64,000 bases of DNA, taken from the NCBI GenBank assembly GCA_963971405.1, contig OZ020489.1, forward strand, positions 11,036,001-11,100,000, written 5' to 3'. Positions 23,201 through 32,707 of the stretch are shown here, piece by piece. The position numbers and the translations under genes were made by a program. Numbering within the stretch: position 1 is the stretch's first letter; every line of letters starts with the position of its first letter. The notes beneath the pieces were generated by a model that worked only from the letters and a program-made list of their open reading frames with translations, was not told where the DNA came from and did no database searches. The DNA comes from Psococerastis gibbosa. Taxonomy: Eukaryota; Arthropoda; Insecta; Psocodea; Psocidae.

Positions 23201-26200
23201 ATGGGACATTCGCTTGCCGCGTCACCTATACAAACATCCATTTCTTGACGTTACCTACCGGTTGCTCCCTGTTTTTTTGGCGTGAGTGAATGTCCCGCAT
23301 TCATCTACACTGAGCTTAGACTTTCAAATATTTATTCCAGCGAAGGAATATAAATTAACATATAAATGTGTAATAAGATGGAATTAAATTATCAACGTGA
23401 AAATTGCAATTTTTATGACAATTCTTTTGTTGCGATCAGTTTAGTTTTGCTGACGGTACCGACGACCGGATTCAGTTGATCTTCAATATTGCCATTAATA
23501 CTTAACTTCTAAGCGTTGCTATAAAGACTCCGAGATACAGATTAGAAGACTGCCTTGTGCCTCTGAATACTTGTGCCGTTGTTTGTAAGTTCATGCCAGG
23601 ATTTTGATGCCTGATCATCTGTGAAAACCTTTTGTAATTATATTATTTGCCTGTAATAATTCGGTTATTTTCACTGTCTTAGTATCTGGTATGACTATGT
23701 CGACTACGAGGAAAGGATCCTGCCCCCCGAGCCGTCCACACCGCCCGCGCCGTCCACACCGCCCACGCCGGCCACAGCGCCCACGCCGGCCACAGCGCCC
23801 ACGCCAACTTGTAAGCGGCCATTTGAGGGGCCGGACGGCGGCCCGACCGAGAAGCGGTAAGTGCAGTATTTTTTCTTCTTATGGTGCACAACCACTAGGG
23901 GTTGGTTTGCAGCAGCATGCTCCGGATCCTCCATTCCGTTCTGTCCTCGGCCAGCCTCTTTAGGTCCCTGTACGTCGTGCAGTTGAAATCTCTGAGCAGC
24001 TGGTCCAAGTACTCAGCACGCGGGCGGCCTATCGCGACATAACCATACATATGCCCTTCCAAGATTGTGTGAAGTAATCCATCGTGGCGTAACGTGTGAC
24101 CGATCCAATTGGCTCTCCGCTTAGCAATAGATGCCCCAATTTTTCTCTCTTCCCCTATGCGTTGCAGTACTTCCTCATTGGTTACCCGGTCCATCCACGT
24201 AATGTTTAACATTTTCCTATAGCACCACACTTCGAAGGCTTCAATTTGGCTCCGCATAGTTTCCGCTATGGTCCATGTTTCGCACCCATACATCATTATA
24301 CTCCACACAAGAGACTTGAGGAGAGATTTTCTTGTGTCAAGGGTTATATTTCCAGACTGAAATATCTTTATCTTCTTATTCAATGCCAATCTCCCCAGGA
24401 ATATCCGATTCTTTATTTCCTTGTTGCTTCGCCCATCTTCCGTTACTATTCCTCCCAGATACGTGAATTCATTCACTTGTTCAATTCTTACGTTATCAAG
24501 GGTTACATCTATTCTACCGGGAGGTCTCTTGCCAACAGCCATTACCTTCGTTTTGGATTTGTTTATTTTCATATTGTATTCCTCCAGTATCCTGGCTAGC
24601 TGGTTGAGTGCCTCGTTCAACTCTTCAGGGCTATCCGCGAGCATGGCAATATCGTCTGCATACCTTATTGATAGTATCTTGACACCCTGTATCCTTATTC
24701 CCGATACCTCTTCAAGGGCTTCATTTAGTTCATCAATGGCTTTTTGTATGTAACAATTGAACAAGGGTGGGGATACTGAGCAACCCTGCCGGACTCCTTG
24801 CCTTATTCTTGCCTCCGCCTTACTGTCAGCAAGTACGACAACAGCCAACTCATCTCGGTACAGGTTCCATAGAAGCCTTCTATCCTTGAGTGCAGTATAA
24901 TAGGCTATAATGCTTACAATTCGTTTGATATTGACTGTAAGTAGTTTGTAAATCAAGCCAGGCAGCCGCGTGGTTGCACGAGGAGACGCTAAATCTGACA
25001 AACCCTACGTAGTGTTGGGATCGAGTGAACCCTGGGCCCTGATTAGACTAAGCCTAAGCCTAATTGGAACTGCAGCCTGATCATGGCGATTATAATAACG
25101 GTAATTATTTAATCCCCTGGTATTAAAAATGTAAACAATATAATTTTATAATGGAAAGTGTTATTCAAAATTTGGTTATTTAAATTTTTAATATAATTAT
25201 AATATTTAAATAAATACTGGTATTATAATCGCCATGATCAGGCAGCTGGTCAACTGTCTTCGAAATACCAGAATTTTTAAAGTAGACCATTTTCTGCAAA
25301 ACGTGAAATTTTTATTTCAAATCTTTATATAGACCTAAATTGTGGCTAAACATACGGGTCGAATGTATGCTCTGGAAGTTGCAGGCAATTCAATTCAGTG
25401 GGAACTGTAGGTCTCGTACGTAGGCTTATAGTAGGCTAGTTCTTTAACAATCACAAAAGAATTGAATTTTTTGCCAAATGTTCAGAAACCTATTCTCCTT
25501 TCTTTTTTTGTTGGTGTGGTGTGGTAATGGAACAAAGGGCAAGCAATAATTTAAAAGAAAACAAAAAAAAAACGGTGAAATACAGTCCGATAATTTGGCA
25601 GTTTTTCATGGGCTACACTTTTAGCCGCACTTCGTTATTTTTCCTGATTACTTTCAACAATTATTGGGAGACAAACTGAGTTCAAAACATGATTAATTGG
25701 ACACAATACCCCCCCCCCCTCCCCCCAGTCATTAGAGTCCCATAATTTGAGTTGGTTTGCCCATTGAAAGCTTATAAATAAATATATATAAATGTTGACT
25801 CTTTTGTTCTATTTCTCACCTATTAATTTATTTTGACCATCGCAAAAGCTTTCTTAATACTAATCATAGGAAAGCAAACATTAACACTGTCAACATGCAA
25901 AGTGGTCCAACAACAATGTCCCAGGGTCAACAACAAATTCATCAGAAAAATGGTTTTTGGTTTCCTATTTTAATACGTACCATAAGGAAAGTTCTGTGAT
26001 GGTGTAAAATTTTCAATTTTGAGATTTCAGTGGATTCACATGTTTTGAGGTCATATAGGAACACAAGAAAGTGGTTTTCAGTTTTGGAGGGTTTTAAATG
26101 GTACCTGGAAAAGTAAGCATCAACAAAGTCTTTGAAAAGACGTCAAAGCTGGCATGTGTCATCTTTGCCCCCAAAATTTAGCAAAACAGCAAATTTTTCA

Positions 26201-29200
26201 GATATTTAAATGTAAAAAAAATTCTGCGGGGAGACGCCGGCCTCCCTGTTTCCAGTTTTGTTAATAAATTTATCGCCTGCAAAATCAAAATTTTTGGGCG
26301 GCAAACTATTTTAGGCCTATCTTTTACAAATCATTCCCGGCGGTAGTTCCCGGGCCCCCTTTTTAGCTGTTATATTCTTCACATGTAATATGATCAAAAA
26401 TGTTTTCAAAGTGCGTAAATTCCACTACTTTGGGCCTATTCTCTTTCAAAAATGTTTCCCCGGGGGAGTATTTTTTATTTTATTTTATTTTTTTTCTTAC
26501 AAAAAGATAAATCGCATACAACAAGATCTATACTATTCTTTGGCTGTAAAACCAAAACAGTATTACAATAGGTTACGAGACGTATATACATGAAAATGTG
26601 TAAAACTCCACAATTTCAGGCCTATTTTTTCCCAAGAACCTTTCCCAGGGGAGACCACCGGGCCCCCCTCCGGCCCCTAGAAATTTAGATCATGCCATTA
26701 ATTAGGAGATGCGTACATCCATGAGAACGGCTTTCCTCGTTTTCTTCTATTTTTTCAAAAATACGGGGGGGGGGGGGGCAAATGAAACACCACTCGATTC
26801 GATATCGTGTTGCATGAAAACTGGACCCCCCCCCCAAAAAAAAAAAAAATCTGGCTCCGCCGCTAATAATAATAATTGTGTATTGACCAGAACTTTGACA
26901 ACTACAATAGACATTTAAGATAAAATAAATAAATTTCCGATAGTACATCATTGACGGCAATGAGCGTAAGCCCATATAACCCAAAAATGTACCCTATGTC
27001 CAGATTGTGTTAGTAGCCTGCGTGCTAAGCAATCGCTTCAATTCTTCAATTATGTTCATATGTCTTGAGATTACGCTGTGAAGTCGTACCTATGTACGGT
27101 ATACCTCACCACAACAAATGTGAGTTTCAAGTTTCAAGCTGCCACTTTGAAAAGACGTAGAAGCTGGCAAGTGTCATTTTTGCCCGTAAAAGTTATAGGC
27201 TACTTTTGAAACTGTTTGAAGTGATGTAAAGCAGGCAATGCGCATAATATAACACACAGTATGTATGGAAGAAAAGATGATCAAGTGATTTTAAATGAAT
27301 TTTAAAGTTTTGTTCCTTCAGATGGTCACCCGCAGCAGCAGCGGCACCTGCATCGGACTCTCAACCGTAAATGTGCTTAACTTAACACTTCATAGAAGCA
27401 CAAAGTAATTTATTTACATCAACGAACAGAAAAATAAAGAAAATGTCGGAACTGTAGTAGTGGGGAGGGAGTAGTGGTACAGACTCCGACTTTCATCCGA
27501 AAAGTTGTTGGTTTGAGTCACACACTTGATGCATTTTTGGCCATGTTTCGGAGGGCATGTAAAGCAGGCAATACACATATAAATGCAGTATGTATGAAAG
27601 AAAAGAAAATCATGTGATTTTAATGAATTTTAAATTTTTGTTCCTTCAGGTTGACACCAGCGACAAATACACCCCCAGCCGACTTACCGTAAGTGTAATT
27701 AACTTAACACTCCTCTGAAGCAACAGTTATTTATTCACTTCAAAGAAAATTCACTCACTTCAGTAATATGGTCAAAAGTAGGGCTCTAAATAGCTTTTAG
27801 GGTAGGAAAAATTGTCCAAGTGGAAATTGAACACCTTTGGTAGGTACCTATCACCGGTACCTTTCATTAAACCCCGCCATGTGCAAGACGAGTGGACAAG
27901 CGAACCAGTTATGATCCACTTGTTTGAAATAAATAAAATCATTTGAGAAAGACAATGTATGCATAATATGCAGTACCTAAGTTACTAATTTACAACAAGG
28001 TACGGTATATCTTCGTCCTCATTGGCGCAATTGTGAAATGCGAGGATATTTGTTAGATTTAGAGGGCATGACAAAACGGGGCTATACAGTAGTTTTAATC
28101 CATTTGTTCAATTGTTGTTCCAGATCTGACGGGAGGCCGATGGAAATCAGCCCGGAGACCTGGGCCGTTTGGTTGTGGTGGGGTGCCATCTCCGTAATGG
28201 TCCCCACCGTGCGCCCCCCCCTACCCGACCGCCAATATCCCGCAGTTGCGGAACCGTAAGTGTCACCAACTTTATTAAAAGGACCTCTTTCGCATAGGAA
28301 ATTTTGTTGTTATGTTGTTAAATGTTGGGCAAGTTTTTAGACGTTCGGAGATGCATTCCAGATCCATTGAGCTATCAAAAATCAGATACCAAGGTATCAT
28401 TTATATTCAACAATATAATGATACAATAGTAACTCTTTGTACCATATGCGGTTATTTCTATACTTTGGGAATGGGAATATCGTGACAGCTCATAATTCTT
28501 GTATGAATTTGAATATGAGCAAATCTTATCATTTATTTTTCCTGAAACGCATTTCACTGTCTGGCAGCAACTTTATAGGTAATGATTCTCCAAGATACCT
28601 ACAAACCTTGCAGGTCAACGCCGCGCCGCGCCACCGAATATGCGTGGACCGAACGTTTGCAAGTGACGTAACCCTTTTCTTTAGCCAGTACTGCACAAAA
28701 TGTCTTCTCTTCGAAACGCCTGCCTGTTAAGTGACTATTTCGATTTGAAGAAATTCGGCATAAAAGACTATGGGGGGGGGGAAGGTGGTGTACCGAATCG
28801 GACATTGTGACCACTTATCCGTTGTTTGTATTTCAGGCCCTTGCTGCCCCCAGTCGAGGAGGAGGAGGAGGAGGAGGAGGAAGGGTAAGTGCTGTGAAAT
28901 ATTGTGTGGAACTTATAGTTTTCCTTGAGTTCTATAAAGGAGAGATGAGACAAATCCCCTGCGAAAAACCATTTGTTGAAGTTACCTACATTTTTGGCGT
29001 GAGCGAAGGCCCCATCTATCCTATATTGAACTTACACATTGAATACAGTATTTATTCGTGCGAAATTAAGAAATATAAATTAAAATATTTATATTTATAA
29101 ATTTGCAATAAGGGGGAATTAACCATCAACGTGAAAATTGAAATTTTTATAAAAATTCTTCTGTTGCGATGGCCAGCCGTGATTAGCTTTGCTGACGGGA

Positions 29201-30289
29201 CGGGATTCAGTTGATCTCTTATTATTATTATTATTATTATTTAACTTCTAAACTTTGCTGTGAAGTCTCCGTGATACAGTCTTAGAAGTCTCGGAATATA
29301 AGTTTGTAAGGTCACGCCCAGATTCTGCTGCTTAATTATCTGACTCCGGCCTTTGCAATTACATTGTGCGCCTGTAATAATTCTGCTATTTTCACTCTTT
29401 TAGCCTGCACCAGCAGCAACCACACCAGCAGCAACCACACCAGCAGCAACCACACCAGCAGCAACCACATCAGCAGCAACAACCTGAGAGCGACAGCGAA
29501 AGCGACAGCGAAAGCGACCCTCCCCCGTCCCCGTCCCCCGACCCTAGGAGGCGACGGCGCACGGAGCTTCAGCTCCTAACGGACAATGGAGATTGGCTGT
29601 GGTGGGAGGGTTTAGACACCCTCCCAGCAGTCAGGGTAAGGCGCGCCCCAAGCCGCTACGGTCTGTAAATTTTTTTTTTTTTTTTTTAGGATGTTTCTGA
29701 ATGAATCAATATTGCCATTGGTACCCTGGCTTTTTTTCCAATTTTGTTATAATCACATTTAAAAAAAACCTTCATTAGGCCTAATAATATAATATAAGCA
29801 TTACTTATCCATGCGTGTACGGGTTACCCACAAACTTAAAAATTCTTTAAAAAGCAATTCAATTAAAATAAAGAATAAAACATTCAAAAGTGATGGTTGG
29901 CAATGAGTTGGTATCACGCTGTTATGGTATCATGCCTACTACTATAGTAGGCCTATAACGGGAAAAAAATGGGGCCTGTATAGTTAGCCTGAAAGATGTT
30001 TTAACCCATAAAAAGTGGTCTATTATAAATCAATTTTAACTGTTTTTTTAACTTTTAAGAATATTTTAATTTTGTATGTTTTTAATATTATTTTGTTCTT
30101 TACACAGCCCAGCACAGCTACTGTAGTAAGTCTGAAAAACAATTTTAACTTTTGAAAATTTTATCACTTATTACTACATTTAATTTGATGATAGCAACTG
30201 ATGCTGGATTCATTTTATTTTAGCATGGTCGTTTTTCGCAGCTTGATTACCCTACCTCTTTTCTCCTGAAAGTGGCATTTTTTTGGTAG
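17248..30289 (+). CDS. Predicted 13-exon gene for a Pro/Ala/Gln/Glu-rich modular protein, unknown function
   Basis: Thirteen segments with AG acceptors and GT donors (mostly GTAAGT) join into one frame of 412 codons from an ATG at 17248 to TAG at 30287-30289. Internal exons from exon 2 to exon 10 are all multiples of three and split codons after the second base. Exons are GC-rich against AT-rich introns. The predicted product has no recognised domain and no signal peptide. It has a charged start (residues about 1-27), long Pro/Ala/Ser/Thr tracts, a Glu run, His-Gln-Gln-Gln-Pro repeats, an Asp/Ser/Glu acidic patch followed by five Arg, and three Trp/Tyr-rich patches. Exon cassettes 6/7 and 11/12 lie in clearly duplicated introns. 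The true start could lie in an unseen upstream exon. The function is unknown. Confidence 0.6.
17590..17826 (+). pseudogene. Retrotransposon RT tail remnant
   Basis: A plus-strand frame reads about RWEEDLKANLRELGVRRW and then a WMSVVEQ segment. This matches the C-terminal tail typical of some non-LTR retrotransposon polymerases (W-x-D-D-L-x-x-x-L-R-E-L-G). It is flanked by an in-frame stop and is intronic in the modular gene model. Confidence 0.45.
18682..18894 (+). CDS. Modular gene exon 2 (213 bp, Pro/Gln-rich)
   Basis: TTGTGTTTTAG acceptor and CCAAAAG/GTAAGT donor. The frame is fixed by exon 1. It encodes an Arg-rich start and then Gln-Pro and Ser-Pro repeats (PQPQPQPPSPQPP), closing with KRPNNSRDFGPAAK. 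The KRP...K(R) close is shared with exon 6, so the two are probably paralogous exons. Confidence 0.65.
18928..19619. mobile_element. hAT-type element (692 bp) in intron 2
   Basis: CAGTGCCGGATTAACC at the left pairs with GGGTTAATTCGGCACTG at the right. TTTGCAGT (18920-18927) and TTTACAGT (19620-19627) form an 8-bp duplication with one change. A second hAT-like end, CAGTGGCGTAACG, at 19060 suggests a nested insertion. G-runs occur at both ends. Confidence 0.82.
19636..19715 (+). repeat. Short repeat shared with the edge of the RT at 24.9 kb
   Basis: CGTTTGATATTGACTGTAAG and the following CAGG-x-AGCC-CGT-GTTTCA-GCGA words recur at 24918-24990, where they form the start of the RT-bearing block. 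Its identity is unknown. Confidence 0.5.
19915..21010 (-). repeat. CAGA-core repeat copy interrupted by other sequence
   Basis: Left part (about 19915-20080) and right part (about 20740-21010, with AACAAACAGACAGACCGACG) belong to one reverse-oriented copy. The interruption contains a TA/TG microsatellite (about 20184-20232) and a segment resembling other dispersed repeats (GATTTTGATGAAACTTGGCACA). A small forward fragment follows at 21115-21245. Confidence 0.6.
20184..20232. repeat. (TA)n/(TATG)n microsatellite
   Basis: An uninterrupted run of alternating T and A, then ATGTATATGTATAT units. Confidence 0.9.
21408..21500 (+). repeat. SINE family A, 3' part
   Basis: Begins at about TAGTTGAGTCTAAGAGAGGGC. 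Includes CCCTCACTCCGCTAGGGTGG and the AGTAATAGAACAAAAA tail. Confidence 0.65.
21652..21699 (+). CDS. Modular gene exon 3 (48 bp, C-type cassette)
   Basis: TGTTCCTTCAG acceptor and GACC/GTAACT donor. Encodes a Trp-Ser-Pro start, then an Ala run and PASPDSR. The flanks (TATGTATGGAAGACAAGA... before, ...ACTTAACTTAACACTTCAC after) recur around exons 4, 8 and 9. Confidence 0.6.
22134..22151 (+). CDS. Modular gene exon 4 (18-bp micro-exon, C-type cassette)
   Basis: The second AG of CATCAGCCAG is used as acceptor and GTATGT as donor. It encodes six residues (P-S-A-L-S-P) and keeps the frame. Using the first AG would give 22 bp and break the frame. Surrounding intron sequence is the duplicated C-type module, but the exon is shorter and diverged. 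Confidence 0.4.
22398..22781. mobile_element. Harbinger-type MITE (384 bp) with a second inner pair of termini
   Basis: Outer ends GGTGCCATTCCACTGACCGG and CCGGTCGATGGAATGGGCGCC are flanked by TTA (22395-22397 and 22782-22784). Each arm contains an inner terminus-like sequence (TTAGGTTGCGTTTCCACCGA and TCGGTGGAAACCCCGCCTAA). Each arm also has the shared 17-mer near TGTCTGCTACCACGTCA. A half copy lies at 55205-55415. Confidence 0.8.
23017..23142 (+). CDS. Modular gene exon 5 (126 bp, D-type cassette)
   Basis: TTTTATTTCAG acceptor and CTACT/GTAAGT donor. The frame given by the previous exons is open and reads Leu/Pro/Gly-rich sequence ending QPQPREPPPGSKNL. The upstream intron (TTGAAGAAATTCGGCATAAAAGA...) is nearly repeated before exon 11, but the exons share only their first dozen bases. 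Confidence 0.6.
23683..23856 (+). CDS. Modular gene exon 6 (174 bp, Pro/Thr/Ala-rich)
   Basis: CACTGTCTTAG acceptor and GAAGCG/GTAAGT donor. Begins with an aromatic/acidic patch (IWYDYVDYEERILPP), then Pro-Thr/Ala repeats, and closes with CKRPFEGPDGGPTEK. Its upstream intron is clearly related to that of exon 12 (CTGACGG...GGATTCAGTTGATCT, GCCTGTAATAATTC). A 76-residue minus-strand frame here is a shadow. Confidence 0.62.
23895..25001 (-). pseudogene. Non-LTR retrotransposon reverse transcriptase, 5'-truncated
   Basis: A 368-codon open frame on the minus strand. Family landmarks run in order: IRQGVRQGCSVSPPLFNCYI, then the catalytic SIRYADDIAMLAD box, NKSKTKVMAVG, FTYLGGIVTEDG, and the thumb and tail segments LLKSLVWSIMMYGCETWT and EAFEVWCYRKMLNITWMDRV. 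The N-terminal endonuclease and first RT motifs are missing. Residues before about 45 look foreign. The tail matches the fragment at 59331-59783. It lies in the intron of the plus-strand modular gene, 38 bp after exon 6. The RT core is unbroken, so the insertion is probably fairly recent. Confidence 0.88.
25076..25242. mobile_element. Fold-back element with 22-bp perfect arms
   Basis: CCTGATCATGGCGATTATAATA at 25076-25097 is exactly reverse-complemented at 25221-25242. The loop is very AT-rich. It sits at the 5' edge of the RT-bearing block. Superfamily unknown. Confidence 0.7.
25243..26159. other. Intron sequence, repeat fragments only
   Basis: Contains a C-run near 25710 and fragments related to 21000-21400 (for example CAACATGCAAAGTGGTCCAAC and GTTTTGGAGGGTTTTAAAT). 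No exon of the modular gene was found here. Confidence 0.4.
26160..26870. mobile_element. Degraded hAT-type element (4398-5041 family)
   Basis: Shares TTTAGCAAAACAGCAAATTT, CCAGTTTTGTTAATAA, GGGCCTATTCTCTTTC and TTTAGATCATGCC with the 4398 copy. It ends near CTGGCTCCGCCGCT, a worn terminus. The left end is missing. Confidence 0.6.
26871..27321. other. Intron sequence with C-type module flank
   Basis: From about 27240 the sequence (TATGTATGGAAGAAAAGATG...) repeats the upstream flank of exons 3, 4 and 9. The rest is unremarkable. Confidence 0.4.
27322..27366 (+). CDS. Modular gene exon 8 in position order (45 bp, C-type cassette)
   Basis: TGTTCCTTCAG acceptor and CAACC/GTAAAT donor. Almost a copy of exon 3: same Trp-Ser-Pro-Ala-rich peptide with one codon fewer and DSQ for PDSR. 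It is the seventh exon of the joined model; I number it 8 because a decayed exon between 23.9 and 27.3 kb is possible. Confidence 0.6.
27458..27575 (+). repeat. SINE family A, 5' part
   Basis: Best preserved head of the family: AGTGGTACAGACTCCGACTT, ATCCGAAAAGTTGTTGG, TTTGAGTCACACACTTG, then TGTTTCGGAGGGCATGTAAA. The promoter boxes are recognisable. Confidence 0.65.
27650..27688 (+). CDS. Modular gene exon 9 (39 bp, C-type cassette)
   Basis: TGTTCCTTCAG acceptor and TTACC/GTAAGT donor. Encodes LTPATNTPPADL. Flanking intron sequence is almost that of exon 8, while the exon itself has changed in sequence and length but kept a multiple of three and the same phase. Confidence 0.6.
28124..28255 (+). 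CDS. Modular gene exon 10 (132 bp, Trp-rich)
   Basis: TTGTTGTTCCAG acceptor and GAACC/GTAAGT donor. Encodes SDGRPMEISPE, then the Trp-rich patch TWAVWLWWGAISVMV, then a Pro-rich close (RPPLPDRQYPAVAE). The patch is reminiscent of DWLWWEGL in exon 12. Confidence 0.62.
28837..28884 (+). CDS. Modular gene exon 11 (48 bp, poly-Glu, D-type cassette)
   Basis: TTTGTATTTCAG acceptor and GAAGG/GTAAGT donor. Encodes PLLPPV followed by nine Glu from a GAG repeat. The acceptor side (ACATTGTGACCACTT...TTTCAGGCCC) is homologous to exon 5, but the rest of the exon is unrelated, which suggests replacement by triplet expansion. Confidence 0.6.
29404..29635 (+). CDS. Modular gene exon 12 (232 bp, Gln/His/Pro and acidic-basic)
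   Basis: CACTCTTTTAG acceptor and GTCAGG/GTAAGG donor. The inherited frame reads five HQQQP-type repeats, then PESDSESDSESDPPP, five consecutive Arg, and GDWLWWEGLDTLPAVR. Another open frame (SSNHTSSNHT...) also spans the repeat, but only the first connects in phase on both sides. Confidence 0.62.
30108..30125 (+). CDS. Modular gene exon 13 (18-bp micro-exon)
   Basis: TTCTTTACACAG acceptor and GTA/GTAAGT donor. Encodes PSTATV in phase 0 on both sides. It fits exon 12 (phase 0 end) and the last exon. Confidence 0.45.
30224..30289 (+). CDS. Modular gene last coding exon
   Basis: TTTATTTTAG acceptor, then an open frame of 21 codons (HGRFSQLDYPTSFLLKVAFFW) to TAG. It closes the model with the total length divisible by three. 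No nearby poly(A) signal was picked out, so the 3' end is uncertain. Confidence 0.4.
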   Translation, partial: HGRFSQLDYPTSFLLKVAFFW

Positions 30290-30989
30290 AAGGACCTCGA
30301 AGCATCCAGATTGGTAGGAAACATGACATGGGAATACCTGCAGATCCTACAACACGCCTTGCACAGTGTATGTTGTGTGTGTTGCATGCACATATGATGT
30401 GTCTGACCTGCATTACATGCCGCCGTTGAGGAAGTAGCAGCTTTGGAAGCAACGCTGCCATTCTCGGTTTGCTATATCTTGGCGCCCAGAGCTAATGTAC
30501 GAGTATGTATTGATGATAAGGCTCGATAGCGTCAGTAGCTACTTGACTTATCGGTTGCTGCTGCGTACACCCTGCGATGTATGCCAGATAAGGTCTTCTT
30601 CATACGGGGCTGAGGAGATCTTCTAACGTGTTTTTCTGAAGATTGCTTTGCAAAATGAACAACAGCTAGCCTATAAGTCCTTCAAAGCTAGTTTAACTTC
30701 AGTTTGGCATACGGCTGGGTAATTGGAGTGGATTATTGGAATAACCCAGTCAAGTGTAGAGTTGTATAACGAACCAACGATCGTAGCTGAGCACAATCAA
30801 TGCATACATTTTGGATGGACGGTTCACCTAGAGAACTCCAGACAGATGAGCGATGAAGGTTTGCAGCCCTGGCATGACCTACCATATTCATTTAGTAACT
30901 TGGTTAGTTCTTCTTCAGGTATGTAACAACGTGTTAGGTCTTCTGCCATTCTTTGCATCCCTCCTTTTCATCAATAACTCCATTTCCCA
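30290..30989. other. No gene seen
   Basis: Presumed 3' UTR and intergenic sequence. Nothing identifiable. Confidence 0.35.
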
Positions 30990-31200
30990 ATACTTTGTCC
31001 AATCCATCTTCCCATGGCAATCCATGCACTTTTGAAGCTTCTTTCTCCCTCTAGCCTACGCTCTACACGCTACAGCACTTCATCATTGGTGAGCCCAGCA
31101 ATCCCCGGGATTTTTAACATTTTAATGTACCACCGCATGGCCAACGCTTCTCTCTCGACCACCAAGTATCATACTTTCCGAGTTGCAAGTGCAATGTTTC
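30990..31200 (-). pseudogene. Non-LTR RT tail fragment
   Basis: The minus strand reads AMRWYIKMLKIPGIAGLTND, matching the E-A-F-E-x-W-x-Y-R-x-M-L-K-I-x-W...V-T-N-E-E-V segment of the RT at 23895-25001. Stops and frame breaks surround it. Confidence 0.6.
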
Positions 31201-31715
31201 TTGGTTTTAATATCATCTTTATTTTTTTTTCTTCCTCTTCCCTCTTTGTGCCGCGTGCACAGCGTGAGGGGGTCGTCCCGGACCCATTTCTTAAATTATA
31301 CCCGGTCAGTAACCAACGTGTTGTACTTATATCTTCTTCCTGTTACTTCTCCTGTCCAGTGTTATCAGCAATCCTCACAGAAACTTAACTTCATCCACAT
31401 GTTCTATATGCATCTTTAGTTAGCATTTGTAACCAAGGTGTTAAATTAACGTGGCATGGTCATGCTAAGACTACTGGATGTGGAAGCCAAAGTGGACGCA
31501 CTTCAGAAGAGCCCAGACTTTGACTTCCTCAGGCAGTTGGGAGAGTCTATAGGGCTAGGTGAAGTGACTGTGAAATTGATAATTGACCAAGATGGAAAAC
31601 ATCGTGAAGTGCTTATGCTTACAATAGGTCTTTGGTGAAGTGAAATTATGATTTGATGAAGGCAGGAAGAAAGAAGAGGATATTTTTTCGACATTGTGAT
31701 GTAGTTGGACCCTAA
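31201..31715. other. No gene assigned
   Basis: A 60-codon plus frame at 31456-31638 (MVMLRLLDVEAKVDALQKSP...) is unassigned and has no supporting splice sites or relatives in the window. Confidence 0.3.
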
Positions 31716-31790
31716 GTGAAGTGAAGTGAAGTGAAGTGAAGTGAAGTGAAGTGAAGTGAAGTGAAGTGAAGTGAAGTGAAGTGAAGTGAA
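31716..31790. repeat. (GTGAA)15 microsatellite
   Basis: Fifteen uninterrupted GTGAA units. A minus-strand frame of LHFTS repeats is only its translation. Confidence 0.97.
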
Positions 31791-32707
31791 GTGGGGACGC
31801 TTCCCAGCTGCCTCAGGTGATATTTTACTGCTATTGAAGCATGGCTCTTTCCCAACAGCAGCGCCCACGGAACCTTCTTAATTCAGAGTTCCTACTAACC
31901 TCCTCTGTGTGAGGTGCCCTTTAGATGTGTTCTGAACACCAAAGTTTGCTTTTCTTGGACTCAGCTACCATTATTGCTCCGCTATACAACTCTTACACCA
32001 AACTGTTAGTTCCTATCGCCGCTTTATTGCCCATTGGCTATATATAGACACTGGCCAGTTCACTGGCGTTTAGGCGAATTACAATATGAAACTACAGGAA
32101 CTCACCGCATTCCATGAACTGAATTTCAACCCAAGCGATTAAGTCATTGCTTGAGATCGAAGACGAATTGTCCGATAACCATGTGAATACATTGTCATTC
32201 ATGTAGTTGTCTTATAGATTCATCACAGATACCAAGGAGTGGCATAACGTTTGAAGAGCTTGTACGCTGCAGGAGTTCAGGGTGCGAAGATTCCTTTTCT
32301 AAAAACACGTTTTAAGAATTCTACTCGGCGCCTTAGGAAGTTGATCTGCAACTGGTGCAGATGGGGGGGTGTAATGCACGAATGCCGCCGATGAATTAAG
32401 TCGTTACTGAGCTGAATCTTATCATTAATAGTATAGTAGCTTGTACGGGATCTAAGATTCAGCACGTTGAGAATGAAGAGCGCAGTTTTTAAAGCTGGTG
32501 CATCCTCAGGCAGCATGCACTGCAGGTTAGACACAGAGTATGTGCTACAACATATATAGCATGAACCGTGCATGGCATGATGTGGGATCAGTAAGGATTT
32601 CCCAGTTATGTTTCCCACCAACCTAAATGTTTTAAGGTCCCGATATTAAGAAATGCTGCTTTCCTAAGGAGGAAAGATTAGGCTTCAATCAAGCTGCTCT
32701 TTAAATA
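31791..32707. other. No gene assigned
   Basis: A 114-codon minus frame at 32277-32621 shows no family motif and is probably chance. Confidence 0.35.

Noticed and set aside
31503-31868. 121-codon minus frame with LHFTS repeats as a gene
   Set aside because: It is the translation of the (GTGAA)15 microsatellite and its flanks.
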